This document shows, one piece after another, positions 24,182 through 36,500 of a stretch of DNA of 64,000 bases. The position numbers were made by a program, and so were the translations under genes. The notes below the pieces were generated by a model, which was given only the letters and a program-made list of their open reading frames with translations, did not search any database and was not told the DNA's origin. Positions within the stretch are counted from its first letter, which is position 1; each line of letters begins with the position of its first letter. The stretch is taken from positions 9,611,530 through 9,675,529 of the forward strand of contig CM119270.1 of assembly GCA_051294375.1 (NCBI GenBank), given 5' to 3'. This DNA comes from Paraspadella gotoi (Eukaryota > Chaetognatha).

Positions 24182-26622
24182 CTGAGATAGAAATGAAAAA
24201 TAGAATTTCAATTTTACTATGAATTTTGTTAAGTGGAACTATCACTTTTTGGTTTGTGTGTACTTGCTCAAGCACTTTAGATTCTCAATCTCTCTTTCAA
24301 TTTTCCCCTTTTTCTTGAAGGACAAATATTTCTCTAAGCTCATGAGGATGATAGAAATCTTTCTTGCGGAAGAGAGAGAGGGAGAGAGAGAGAGAGAGAA
24401 CACGAATTTAAATCCCAAGTTTTTTCATTTTTGCAACTTTTAAGAAAGAAGAAACGAATTTCAAAGGGAGTGGGGGCGAACAAGAAAAACTTTTTCGTAA
24501 CACTATGTAAACACATTTGATATTCCCGGTTTCGACTCGCTCTCTCTCTCTCTCTCTCTCGCTCTCATCCCGATTCACATAAATTCCGACTTTTAAGAAA
24601 TATGAACAAAATGTCATTTATGACAAGAGAGAGAAAATGAGTTTACATGATTGTTCCAACTTTCGAAATAACATTGGGCAATGGGAAAATGACATGCAAA
24701 AAAAAAAGAGAGATTAATTTACTTTCGCCGAACGGGGTTACGTCTTAAGGAATAGGGTTAAGAGGGTTTAGGGTTAGGGTAATTAGGTAATAATTTTTAT
24801 TAATTGTTTTTAAAAAAATAAGTATTTTTAAATTGTTTTTCAAAAGACGCCAAAACCCCGTGCGCGAAAGTAAAATTTTGCCGTAAGCCTAAAAAAAAAA
24901 AAAAAAAAAAGAAAATTAAAATCCGTCGATGGGATAAGAAATATGTGGTTGAATATCCTCACCAAGACGGAGCTGATGCTAAGTCGAACCAACTTTCTTG
25001 GCAATTTCTCCATCATTTGCCTCCTCTCCCTCACCCCTTTCACAGTCACTGCCCTTTCCCCTTCTCCTTCACCCCTCGTCATTCACTGCCCCTGCCCCTC
25101 ACCCCTTTCTCATTCACCACCCCTAACCTTCCCCGCCTTCGTTCTCCTCATCGCCCCCCCCCAAAAAAAAACCTCCGGCGAGAATATTGGACGAAACGAA
25201 TTTATTCGCGTCAAAATTTCGACGCAGAAAAACGTAGTTTGTTTTTCGTTCTCGTGCGCGACGTTACAATCGAGTTAAGAGATTATCGATCACGCGTACC
25301 TCCGCGGTCCTATGCAGCATTTTTTATATTAATCTTTTATTTAAAAAGGCTGACCTCTCCCCCGGCCAGCACCCTAATCGGTCCCCGTTTTAAAAAACAA
25401 AACTTCTACTCCTCCATCTTTAGATGTACTATCCTTTTTTCGCGATTGTAAAAATCGTAGCGTTAACGAGCGGAGAGTAAAAATAATCGGTATAAACCGC
25501 CGCCCCAAAGTCGGCGGCGTCTAACCAAAGAAAAAAAATCGATTTCCCCCGCCTCTCTCGTTTTCGGAGGCGGCTCCGGGTTTCGGAAATTTCCTTTCTT
25601 TTCTTTAGGAGAGTAGGAGAGAGAAAGAGAGAGAAAGAGAGAGAAAGAGAGAGAAAGAGAGAAAAAGAGAGAAAAAGAGAGAAAAAGAGAGAAAGAAAGA
25701 GAAAATCGATAAAATCGACAATTTTCCGGCTTCTTTAAGTCTTCGCGCCTGCGCCTCGATTCTGAGCCTGAAAAAACTGGATGTTTTGAGATGATGCTTG
25801 CCTAATTGTGCCAGTTGTCTAGAGATAAAGAGATAAGCGAAAATGCGAGCAACCTGTAGCGCACCTACTAAAAAAATTTAAAAGTTAACAGCTTTTTTCC
25901 TTTTATTTGACCAACCTTATGAATTATGGTGCATCGTCCGTGATCCGTTATCGGGATGGCAATGATTATTAAAATGAGAAAGTTCGATACAGAATTTCAA
26001 GTCAGTTTTTCTTTACGCTTTTACTTCTTTTTAATCAAAAATGTTTCATGTGTTAATCGCCCCGAAGTCTGAAAAAAAAAAGGATTGATTCGTCACACGA
26101 GGTGGTCAACGCATAAATTAGAGGCGAAACAATAAAATCGAAAAGAAATAAACTATCTTTTTTTCCTTCCAACAAATTCGCACAAGAGACGCGTGTTGTT
26201 CGTTCGTTTTAAAATAGAGAGATAAAAAAATTGGCTCGATTAATTGAGGCCACGAAAAAAAGGTCGAGTTCGTCCATCGCGAGCGAACAGATAATTGCTT
26301 TTTTTTACTTGAGAAAAAAAACCTGTAAGGTAAGAAAAAAAAAGAAAATTGGAAATTGAAAATTAAAAGTGGAACTAACCAAAACACGGACCAGTTTTTG
26401 TATATTTTTTCTTTCTTATCATTTCGTTGAAGGGAAGAATTGATGTACGAAGGAAACAACAAAAACGTTAAAAATGTTTTATTCGATTTCGAAAAAAAAA
26501 GATGTCAGATTTTTACTACGAATCCGTGATTAAAAAGTTTTGAAGAGAAAAAAAAGCAAAATGATTGGCGAAGACGAAGAGAGAGAGAGCGAGAGCGAGT
26601 CGGCGCGAGATAGGGAAGTCGG

Positions 26623-26683
<61 letters not shown>

Positions 26684-26953
26684 TAAAAATTGTGTGAATA
26701 GTTAAAAAAAACAAAAAACTGAGGAGTCGAATTAAAGGGGGTTTCCATCATTTTTGATTTATTAATTTTTAATTACCAATTTTCCAAATTTTCTTAAGAG
26801 ATTTAAAATTTAAAGAGTAATTCAATGACAGAATCAAATGAATCTTGAAAGTTCAGCTAAAACCTGTCGTTTCGTGAGAGACGAGTTCCTTCAGGTCGTT
26901 CGTTTTATTTCCACGCAAAAAAAACAACAACAACAAAAAACAACAACAACAGA
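24182..26953. other. Intergenic or 5' flanking sequence with microsatellites
   Basis: It contains (GA)n tracts at about 24370-24400, a (GAGAAA)n tract at 25618-25705 and a long (GA)n at 26577-26683, plus a short telomere-like GGGTTTAGGGTTAGGGT at about 24763-24780. ORFs over these tracts are low complexity. No gene is supported. Confidence 0.55.
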
Positions 26954-26954
26954 G

Positions 26955-27320
26955 ATGGCGAACAAAAAACCGAGATCCGCCTGCAATGATGTTTTGATTA
27001 AAGAACCGGGCGAACTAAGAACCCGTCCTCGCGACGCGGCCGACACCGTAGAGGCAGACACCGCCCGCCAAATCTTTTTGTGGGTCGAAACCAAAATGAG
27101 GTTCACATGACGGAGCGAGAGAGAGAATGAGCGAAAGAAAGATATATGGGTGAAAGGGCGGCCCAAGTTTTGCGAAAGTTTTCATCCTCATCTTTTCTCT
27201 CTTGTTTTCCGAGAGAAAAAAATATTTTGCTCCATGAAAATTAAGAGAGTGGTTCCTTTATTTCTTCTTCTTTTTTTGCGTTTTATGTTTTAGAAGTAAC
27301 GACAGATATTTAAAGTTGTT

Positions 27321-27407
<87 letters not shown>

Positions 27408-27809
27408 AGACGTACAAAAGGAGTCTCTCATGAGAAAGCGCCTGTGTTGAAGCCAGAAACGAGTCCAGATTTAGAAAAAAAAGTCGCAGAAATTTAGACG
27501 TGGGTTCTTTTTTCATTTTTAGGTTCGGTTGACTTTTCCCTTTGTTTTTAGGTTTTTTCAAAATAGGAAAAAAAAGTTTTTTTTCTTTATTATACTATAC
27601 TATAATTTATAGTCTTCATCAGTTTAACCGAAGTTTTGCCTTCTATCACAATCAAAGGGATTGTTTATTTATTATTATTTCCATCGCTCCGTGAACAATT
27701 TGTGGGCTTTCAGTTGGTCTTCCCCTCAGACGTGATCGGACGAGTCCCGGCGTCTCCGAGTGAACGAATTTTACGAACTTTTTCCGGAGTGAAAGCCGGC
27801 GGTGACGAA

Positions 27810-27841
<32 letters not shown>

Positions 27842-28138
27842 AAAAGTCAAATGGCGAATGATCGTCCGTCTTTTCTGTCNNNNNNNNNNGAGTCTCATCG
27901 CCATCTGCGGTAAAACATTTCCGATGTTCGTGATTCTACAGTTTGATTCATAATATTCAAATGTAAATACTTACTTTATTATATGAGAAAAGTAAAAAAT
28001 GTTTCGCAAAAGGTTTTTATTTGCTTTTTTATTTATATTAGTTTAATTCTTTTTTATGTACCTTAGCAAAAAACATCAAGGTGTATATTTATTAAACAAA
28101 AATCTTGGAATCGAGAAAGTAAGAACGAAAGTGGAAGG

Positions 28139-28236
<98 letters not shown>

Positions 28237-28445
28237 AAAAAGAGAAGCGATGACGTCTTCTTCGTCGTCATCATTGCTCCAGTAAACCGAAACGATCGAT
28301 CCAGGAAGGCGGAGCTTCAGCGATCGACGACGACGAAAACGACGATGTAACAGACGACGATGAAGACGACGAAGAAGACGACGAAGAAGACGACGAAGAA
28401 GACGACGAAGAAGACGAAAGAGCGGAAAAAGTCGACAGAGCGTGA
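26955..28445 (+). CDS. Doubtful plus-strand gene with acidic tail, interrupted by a gap
   Basis: There are three candidate exons. The first starts ATG at 26955 (MANKKPRSACNDVLIKEPG...) and runs to about 27100. The second runs 27714-27909, after acceptor GGGCTTTCAG. It reads LVFPSDVIGRVPASPSERIL, then an Asp run, then KWRMIVRLFC, ten Ns, and SLIAICG before donor GTAAAA. The third runs 28283 to the TGA at 28443-28445, after acceptor GCTCCAG, and reads KPKRSIQEGGASAI followed by an Asp/Glu run. I could not find a set of donors and phases that joins all three, and I do not recognise the protein. The acidic runs may just be (GAC)n microsatellites. The minus strand of the second exon is also open. 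Confidence 0.2.
27880..27889. other. Assembly gap (10 N)
   Basis: A run of ten N of unknown true length, inside the doubtful exon at 27714-27909. Confidence 0.99.
28141..28231. repeat. (GA)n microsatellite
   Basis: About 46 perfect GA units. Similar long tracts lie at 1437-1499, 19619-19667, 26577-26683, 27326-27411, 33063-33132 and 53248-53340. Confidence 0.98.
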
Positions 28446-28927
28446 AGCCCAAGAAAGAGAGAGAGAGAGATAGATAGAGAGAGAGAGAGAGGCAGATGGA
28501 TGGATATTATTTCATGCGTTTTTTGATGAGTTTTCTCAACATCCGATGAGTTGCAACAAAATAAAAACTTTTTTTAAAGCTTTATATTTGGTTCTGAGCG
28601 TTCATTTAAATTTGCTGTAGAACTTTAAGTTAGTTTTGAGGAAAACTATATGTACCTAAAATCATTTGTCACTGAATGATTTTTATTGATAATGTTAATT
28701 ATTTTTATGCCTTGAGTTATGACTTAGTAGAGTTAGTTCTTAATTAACTTTAGTAACTAGTATTTAGTGAATAGAAGGTACACTCAATCATAACACGTTT
28801 CGGCATATTTTAACTTCAAATAATTAATACAACGTTAAAGTCGGAAAGAGTTTGCACCAAGTATAAATCTCTCACTACGAGGGAACAATAATGATCGCCT
28901 CCTCTTTTTCGGATCCTCCTTTTGAAA

Positions 28928-28973
<46 letters not shown>

Positions 28974-29551
28974 CTGCTCTCTCTCTTTCTCTGTCTTTCC
29001 TGTGTCTATGATCGCCTTTACTTCAATTTCAAAATGTAGTAATAAGACGTTATTAATATTTATTAATATTAATATGAATATATATATTAATATTAATATT
29101 TTTATTGCTTGATCGCTCCATTTTAAAGTTGATTTATCATGATTCATTTTAACTTTTCTCTTTTGTTCTTGATATTTTATTGGGTATTCTAAAATACAGA
29201 CGTGTTTTTATTTAAACGTATAATTTGCAAAATTTATGTGGCGACGCAAGAATTTTTTTAAAGAAGGTTTTTTTTAACTGCACGTGATAGATTAAATTTG
29301 ACTTTAAGAAAGTTTAAGAAAAGCTGACTTTTGTTTATACCCGATTTAAAAAAAAAACTCGATAGGGCGAATTGTTTAGGGGACAACACAGGAACAAACA
29401 AAAGGTACGTCTAGTATGAATCGCAGACGAAATAAAATTTGGATCTTTCCATAATGATTAATTTAAAAAAAAAAACCTAAGATGCCGTATGTCACATTTA
29501 ATTACAATCATACTTTACTTTCAAAATGTAACAAAATAATAAACAAAAAGG
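28446..29551. other. Intergenic; nothing supported
   Basis: AT-rich spacer with a (CT)n tract at 28934-28968 and TTAATATTAATA repeats near 29050-29105. It probably holds the 3' flank of the SH3BP5-like gene, but I see no clear poly(A) signal close to that stop codon. Confidence 0.5.
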
Positions 29552-30296
29552 TTATGAGGACAAAATGTCAACGGCTTTCGACTTTCGCCTCTTGTGCCTG
29601 GGTGGCGGAGTCGGCGCTTTCGTAGTTTCCATAGAAACCAGAGGCGGCGACGTCGTTGGTGTGGACATCTTTCGTTCGTCTACGAAGGCCGGGGTTGTCT
29701 TCATCGTCGTCGTCGCCGCCGACGCCGTCGTTGTCATCGTCGTCGTCGTTTCATCCTCGTCTCCAGCTTCTCGCTTTTTTTCTTTCGATTTATCGTCATT
29801 CATTTCGTTTTCATCTCCGTTGTTGTTCTCGTCTTTTTCGACGCCAACGCCGGCGCCAACGTCGCCAACGTTCCCATCGCCGTTCGGTCCACGAGGTTCA
29901 GATCGCGAATCGATTACAGTCTCGCCTCTCTCTTCTTTCCAATCGTCGTTCTCGTCGTCGTTCTCGTCGTCGTCGACTCTCTCTTTAACGCAGACCGGAA
30001 ATCGAAACGCGACGCCGTCAGTGGGCGTGGTCGACGGAATCAGCGTCCCCTTTCTCTCTTTGTTGACGCCGTCGTCGTCGTCGTCGTCGTAGTCGTCGTC
30101 CAAGTTTTTGGCGACGTTGAATGCGACGTTGCACAAGTCGTCGTCGCCGTCGTCATTGCTGAAGTCGTCGTTGTTATCCTCGAATTCAGAAGAACTGAAT
30201 TCGGAGGAGGTCGTCCAGAAATCCAAGGATTCGTGGATGTTGAGATCTGCGTAATGAATGAATGAATGAATGAATGAATGAATGAATGAATGAATG

Positions 30297-30391
<95 letters not shown>

Positions 30392-32192
30392 TAATCAATC
30401 AAATAAATAGTTGGTGAATGAATCAATAAATTAATGAATGATTGAAAGAGTGAGAGATTGAATGAATAAATGAAAGAGAGAAAGAAACAAATCAATCAAT
30501 CAATCCTTTTGCCTCTCCACCGGCAATGCTCGAAAGATCCGAGACTGAAGCGATGCTCGCGCTGCAGTCGATCAAATCCAATTTTCGTCTCTCGTGTACT
30601 TCTTCCGAAATTCTCTCCAAATTTGCCAGCGCCGATTTATACTCTTCTTTTTTGTCTTTGGTCAGTTCCTAGGGAAGGAATATTCAAAAATCCCCGGGAT
30701 TAAAATGAAGCGGAGTAATTCGTGGTACATTTCGAATGAGAGTATAAGCTCTTTAATCAATTTACAATACATTCTCTCTATACATTTACAATAAAGAGAA
30801 CGTAACATGGCTTTTAACATGACGGTATAACTTCACCTCATGAATGTATTTAGCCACTCAAAATGGCTTAGCGGGAGTACGCAAAATCCTAACCGCGAGT
30901 TATCATCAACAGTCCTAACGGCTTCCCGCACCGTTGTTAAGGAAGACTACTAAGCGATGACACTGAAGGTCTAAAGACCCCCACGCCAACAGGTGAGATG
31001 TCGCCCTCCCGGCTGGTAATAGAGTTGCCATATTACAAGCACTAATATATCACTAATATATCGGGTCACGAAACTTATTTTAAAAATTTTTATGTTACGA
31101 TTTGCGACTTACCTGACGACTGAATCCCCAAAACGAGGCTTACCTGCAACTCTTCCATCTTGATTCTTAGAAGAGAAACTTCGTTGCTCAGCGATTCCTT
31201 CAATTCCATATAAGGAAGCGACTTTTCGATGTGAGCCCAATTCTTCCTCTGATGTTTGGCGATCTTTCGCTCCACCTCTAAATATTTCGCATTGAGTTGG
31301 TTGTAGTTTCGCTCGTCGAGACGTTTTTTTCTTTCCACCTCCATCAGCCTTAGGGATGAGAAAGTATAGATTTGATGTTTATTTCAAAGGATTGATTGAT
31401 TGATTTGATAGTTTTTTTAATAAAATTATTGATAAATAAATTGATTGATTGATCGATTGCTTTAATTTTTTATTGATATATTTGATTTGATTTGATTTCC
31501 CATAGGCGTTACTGAGATGAGAACTCCCAACCAATGAATTTGTCTCGAGAATGATTATAGCTCTTCTCCTGGTTCTGTCTTCCCCACCTGATGGTATTGT
31601 AGTTCAGCATATCTTGCCAGGCGTCGTCCAGCGTCACCGTCTTGTCCTCTTCCAGCCTCATCTCAGCCAATTTGATCGTTTCTTTGGCGGCGGCGAGTTG
31701 CAGGGCGTCCTCAGCCGCCGCCGCCGCCGCAGCTTCCACGCGGGGACGCAGCTCGCCGGCCAGGCGGAGGTAGTCGAAGTAAGGGCGGGACTTTTTGAGG
31801 GCGGGGCCAAGGGAGTCCGCCTCGGTCTGGAGGAAGACGGGATAATGTTAAATGTTAAAAGAAAAAACTATTAATATCAATAAGACTATGAATTTATGAC
31901 TAAATCAATTGAACAAACGGATAATTAAAACTTAAAAGACGAAAAAAAAGGGATTAATAAGAAATAGAAAATAAATAAGCAGAGCTCCCCTCGATTTGAA
32001 ATAATCAATGAATCAATCAACCTGCAGTTTTTGGGAAGCCGACGCCGATAGAGTCTTCAACTTTCTCCTCGTTTCCATTAAACTCATTTCCACTTGATTC
32101 AATTCGTCCGACGACGAGTTGAGTCGCTCCAACTCCGTCTGGACGCGAGGATCGAGTGGCTCGTCCGCGTACTCTTCGTCCGAGTCAGCCAT
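29552..32192 (-). CDS. SH3BP5: SH3BP5 homologue (Rab11 guanine-nucleotide exchange factor), complete
   Basis: There are five exons: 32022-32192 (ATG at 32192), 31588-31826, 31144-31348, 30521-30668 and 29552-30246 (stop). Their summed length is 1458 nt, 485 codons plus stop, with compatible phases (0, 2, 0, 1). Exons 1-4 encode the long coiled-coil domain. Recognisable stretches are LDPRVQTELERLN, AAKETIKLAEMRLEED, AWQDMLNYNTIR, SLPYMELKESL and EYKSALANLERISEEVHERR, which follow the same order as in SH3BP5/SH3BP5L. In animals this coiled coil activates Rab11 and Rab25 (REI-1 family) on recycling and Golgi-derived membranes, and was first found as a binder of Btk SH3. Exon 5 is a ~230-residue disordered tail with Asp/Glu runs and PTPPPRHKRRKSKAVDILSS at the end, which carries a Pro-rich and a basic patch. 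Human SH3BP5 is 455 residues, so the length fits. Assignment is secure for the family; SH3BP5 versus SH3BP5L is not resolved. Confidence 0.93.
30251..30398. repeat. (TGAA)n/(TCAA)n microsatellite next to a splice acceptor
   Basis: Tetranucleotide array that ends about 5 bp upstream, on the sense strand, of the last-exon acceptor of the SH3BP5 gene (exon begins at 30246). In the sense direction it is TTGA followed by TTCA units, so it replaces the usual polypyrimidine tract. Confidence 0.95.
30820..31045 (+). repeat. Interspersed repeat R3, copy 1 (SH3BP5 intron)
   Basis: It is similar to 55380-55585. Shared blocks are CGGTATA, ATGGCT(T/C)AG(C/A)GGG, a GAAG/AAGACCCC-like block and CAACAG-GTGAGATG. 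The family is unknown and about 220 bp long. Confidence 0.6.
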
Positions 32193-33066
32193 CGTGGAGA
32201 GAGGGTGTTGAAGGTGTTTTACGAGACTATGACAGGACACATTTAGAGAGTTTTTTGATGAGGTAGATGATTGTTTGTTGTTCGTTTGTTTTGTTTTGTT
32301 TTGTTTGTTTGACTGGCGAGTAAATGAGAAAAAAAGAGAGAAGTTGTCTTCATTTTCATACAAGTCGTGGAATGCTTCCAGCGAGAAATATGTTCAACGA
32401 CAAGCACAGAAAACATACATTTCCGTTAGAAAAAAACTTTTTAAAATTCAACTTCAAAATCAACTCCGCGAAATAAAGTCTCTTAGTTTTGTCTCACTGA
32501 GCGGAACAACGAACCCAGTTATCTGAATAAAACTCAAATTTTATCGACTCGATAGATTTGATGTAAACAGATAAGATTGGCAAAGCGAGTGACAGAGAAA
32601 ATTGTTTTGACGACCCCGTCTATACCTTTCGAGAAATATCTATCAATTCCTTTCGTTTCAGTTCTATTAGGTTTTGTTTCAGCTGAGTTCACCAAATTAT
32701 TCCTTGTATACTTGTCTAAAATATCCAAGAAATCAACGCCCTTCCCTTCCTTCCCACCCGCGCTCCTTTATTCTAAGACCACCACGATCCCTGGTGACGA
32801 CTCCACTCGTAAAAAACTCCCGAGAAGATCTCGTCTCTAGTCGCCCTCTTTAGGCTTTTCAACGCGTCTGTCGGCAAAATCGAGAATTTCTCTGTGGGGG
32901 AAAATGGACTCGAAACGATAGGAGATATTTTTTTCGGGGCTGCCGACGCCGGAGATTCTTAGTTTTAGATTTTTTTTTAGTTGGAGCCGTTCATTTTTTT
33001 AAACTCGAGATAGTGTTTTGTAGTTAGAAAATATTTTGGAATTACAAGTAAGGGTGAAGGGAGAGA

Positions 33067-33124
<58 letters not shown>

Positions 33125-33228
33125 AGAGAGAGCACTAATTAAATCCTCAATCATTAATTATTTAATTGAACAATCAATCAATCAATCAAATATTCCATCA
33201 ATCAATCAATCACGCCACCCAACCAAGG
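32193..33228. promoter_or_regulatory. Shared upstream region of two divergent genes
   Basis: This ~1-kb interval separates the start codons of SH3BP5 (minus) and the unrecognised membrane gene (plus). It contains a (GA)n tract at 33063-33132 close to the plus-strand ATG and AATCAATCAATC repeats just before it. A bidirectional promoter is an inference from the head-to-head layout only; no core promoter element stands out. Confidence 0.35.
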
Positions 33229-33500
33229 ATGATCTGGCAAGCGACGACGGCCGGAGTTACGGCCATTCTGGTCTTGGCCGCTTTTCTGCCTTCGTGGAGG
33301 AAGCCCAACGAAAGATTCGAAGGATTCCCGCCGACAACCCCGCCTACCTCTTTCACTTCTCCACCCACCACTGCCTCCGATGCCGCTTCCGCCGCCGCCG
33401 CCGCCAAGGAGCTCGTCGACGCCGACGAAGGAGGATGGTGGAGTTTCTGGTCGAGACGCAAGCGGGAGGAGCTGAGGAAGGCGGAGGCTTTGAGGGGTGA

Positions 33501-33575
<75 letters not shown>

Positions 33576-36500
33576 CTCTCGTCTCTCCTCTCTCTCCTCT
33601 CTCTCTCTCTCTCTCGCTTATAATATAAATTATTCGTTGCCAGCGGCGAAAGAGGCCAAAGAAATTCGGAAATACAGCATCCCTTCGATGTTGCGTTCTT
33701 GGTGGCCATGGGAAGTCGAGCAAAGCGTTGAGCGAGAGGGTAAAGTTTAATTAATAATTTATATGAAGAATTTCTTTATTATTTTCTTCATTTATTTAGT
33801 TTTTAACTGCATGTTCGGCTAATTTCTATCTGTGAATCAAATATTGCTATAAAAATTTGATTCCTTTATTTGAATTTCGATGGATTGAGTGATGAATTAA
33901 ATGACTTCTTGATTCATTTATTAATCGAATAAACTAAATTATTTATCCATCGTTTTATTTAGATTCGGGCGAAGCCGAGGAAGAATCGCTATTAAATCGA
34001 GGTATCTTTACACTAGAAAATTCTCGTTACAATAAATAAACTAGATTGTGAGAGTGTCTTTATGAAAAGCTTGCTTGCTGCTATGTTATTAGTTTGGAAG
34101 CGCGATGGAGGCCGATATCCGTCAAATCCGGTCCAAAGTCAAGGGCAGGATAGCACGTTTTTTAAATGAATGGATCATTTTTGTATTGTTTATCCATCGC
34201 CAGACATCGCGGCCGAGATCGCCGTCCTGCAATCTGGCGCCGAGGAACTCCTATCCGACGCCGCGGCGTGGTTCCACTTTCTCGTCGATCTCGGGCGGCG
34301 TCGCGTCGCCGCCAACGCCGCTCTTTACTTCTCTCTCGGTGTCGTGGCGCCGGTTCTGGCGGCGCTCTGGAAATTGGATGCCGCGAGGAGGAGGAAGAGG
34401 GAGAGGACGGAGAAGAGGAAGAAGAAGAAGGACGCCATCGGTCGGTTTAATTGTTGTTGTCATTGTTAAATACTCGATAATTAAACCTAATCTTTGTTTT
34501 TTAACTTTAAATCAAACCTCCTTTTCTCTTCCGCAGGCGAACTCGTGGACTCTTACTTCGTTGTCAGCGCGAGAAAGGAAATGATGGAGAGGCTGGCGAG
34601 ATTCGGCGACCTAAAAATATCCGCGCCTGATATCAGGCCGAGCCTCTCCGACGAGGACAAACAGGCGAGAGAGAGGCTAATGAGGTAGCTGCCAATTAGT
34701 AAGACCGCGGTAAGGAGATGACATAAATAAATAACTAATAAGTATTTGTTCTTGAGCAGCAGGAATCTGAGTGAAAATATCCTAACGGGATAATAGATAA
34801 TATAATATATATTTAAAATATGAATTTTTAAAATATTCCCCCTCGCCGGAAATGGAACGTGATCTTGGCATGGAACCAGGCTTGGGGTTTTTCCAGTCAG
34901 TTTCCGGCCGTTCTTTCTCTTCCAGTAGGTTAAGTACCGGGTTTATAAGCGTGATGAACTCAATGTACGACTATAAAAATGATAATAAATTTCGCACAAC
35001 CTTCAGGGGAAAAAGGCGGATTTCCGTCAAGAGGCCGGCGAATATTTCTCACGCGGTTTAGACAACATTCAACGCCGATTGGACTTGACGACGGGAGAGG
35101 GGGACGTCACGCTTGGACTCAAACGAGACGTCGGTGACGTCACCGACGCCGCCGACGATGACGAATCCGTCTCTGCCCGTCGCGACGCCGTCAAACAACA
35201 GGGCAGAGAATCCAGCGCCGGAAACGCCGCTCGTTTTTGCGGCAACTTTTATTTCCGCAGCGCGGACGTTATCGGCGACGACGTTCTCTCCTCTTACGTC
35301 GATGCCGCGGCAGTCGACGCTGCCGCAGCAGACGCCGCTCCGGAGGCTAGAGACGAAAGCGCGAGCGGATTGGAAGATGGCGGTCATGAAGACGAATCAG
35401 ATGACGACGATTTTGATCTGGAAGGTGGCGCCGCCCTGGCGAGCAGCAATGTCAATAGCAACAACGAGAACGAGGTGAGGCAGGAGCGGAAATGGCGTTG
35501 ATGGATCCTGGAACGATTTTATTTTGTGGTTAAATTGTACATTCACTGTTTAAGATCTTCCAGGTCGGTGATTTTCTTTCTGCTTCTATGAGCACAAACC
35601 AACCTTAACTGTAAGCAGTAACCACCCCTAACCCTAACTACTTCTAACCACCCTTAACCCTAACCACCCCTAAATCTAACTACCCCTATCATTAACTACC
35701 TAACTACTTAACTATATAACTACCCGTAACCTAACCTAACTACCTAACCTTAACCACCCTTAATCCTATCTACCCCTAAACCTAACCACCCCTAACTACC
35801 CATAACACTCACAACCCCTAACCCTAATTAACTGTAACCGATAACCGATAACACGAACCACCCCTAATTCTTACCACCCCTAACCCTAACCATTTAACCT
35901 TAACCTTAATTCAACAAGGAAAAAAAAATATAATGAAGTATGCGAATAAAAAAATGAGCGACCGATTGGGTTCCGTTCGCTGAAAGTAAAAGTATTCCGA
36001 TTTGGAAGCAATTTCCCTCTTGGTCGCAGGATTCGCCTGATGACGACGTTGATGATTTGATGAACGACGACGACGACAACGACGACGACGTAAGAGACGA
36101 GAACGTCGACGACGACGACGACGCATTGACCGTCGATCATCAGCCTCTTCGAGTGGAACCGCGTTTATCGAGAGGTGAGTCGCTGGCGACTGGAATCAAG
36201 GGATTGAGGGCAAACGTTGATTCTGACAAAATGGCCCACCAACTCTAATTAAATCGGCCTTTCCTTTCCTTTTTAATCATTCCTATCGTTTTTATTTTTA
36301 TTTCTTTCCTTCCTTTCCTTCTATTGTTTCCGGGTATTTTACTCATCTTTTTTCCTTTACTCTTTTCTTTTCTTCTTTGTATTTTTTTTTCCCCTTTTTT
36401 TTCTTTTCACTTCTCTTTTCTTTTCTTCTTAGTTTTCTTTTCTTTTTTCTTAGTATTCTTTTCTTTTCTCTTTACTTTTTTCTCTTCCTTTCTCTTTTCT

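Noticed and set aside
24760-24782. Telomeric repeat array
   Set aside because: Only two to three GGGTTA-like units; too short to interpret.
26505-26751. Poly-SL ORFs over (GA)n (also at 1311, 27310, 28063, 46505, 50741, 60259)
   Set aside because: Dinucleotide and tetranucleotide repeats give stop-free frames automatically.
28891-29147. ORFs over (CT)n and TTAATA repeats on both strands
   Set aside because: Low-complexity sequence with no gene features.
29565-30265. Three long plus-strand ORFs over 29.57-30.27 kb
   Set aside because: Antisense shadows of the last SH3BP5 exon, whose frame is fixed by the splice phases and total length.
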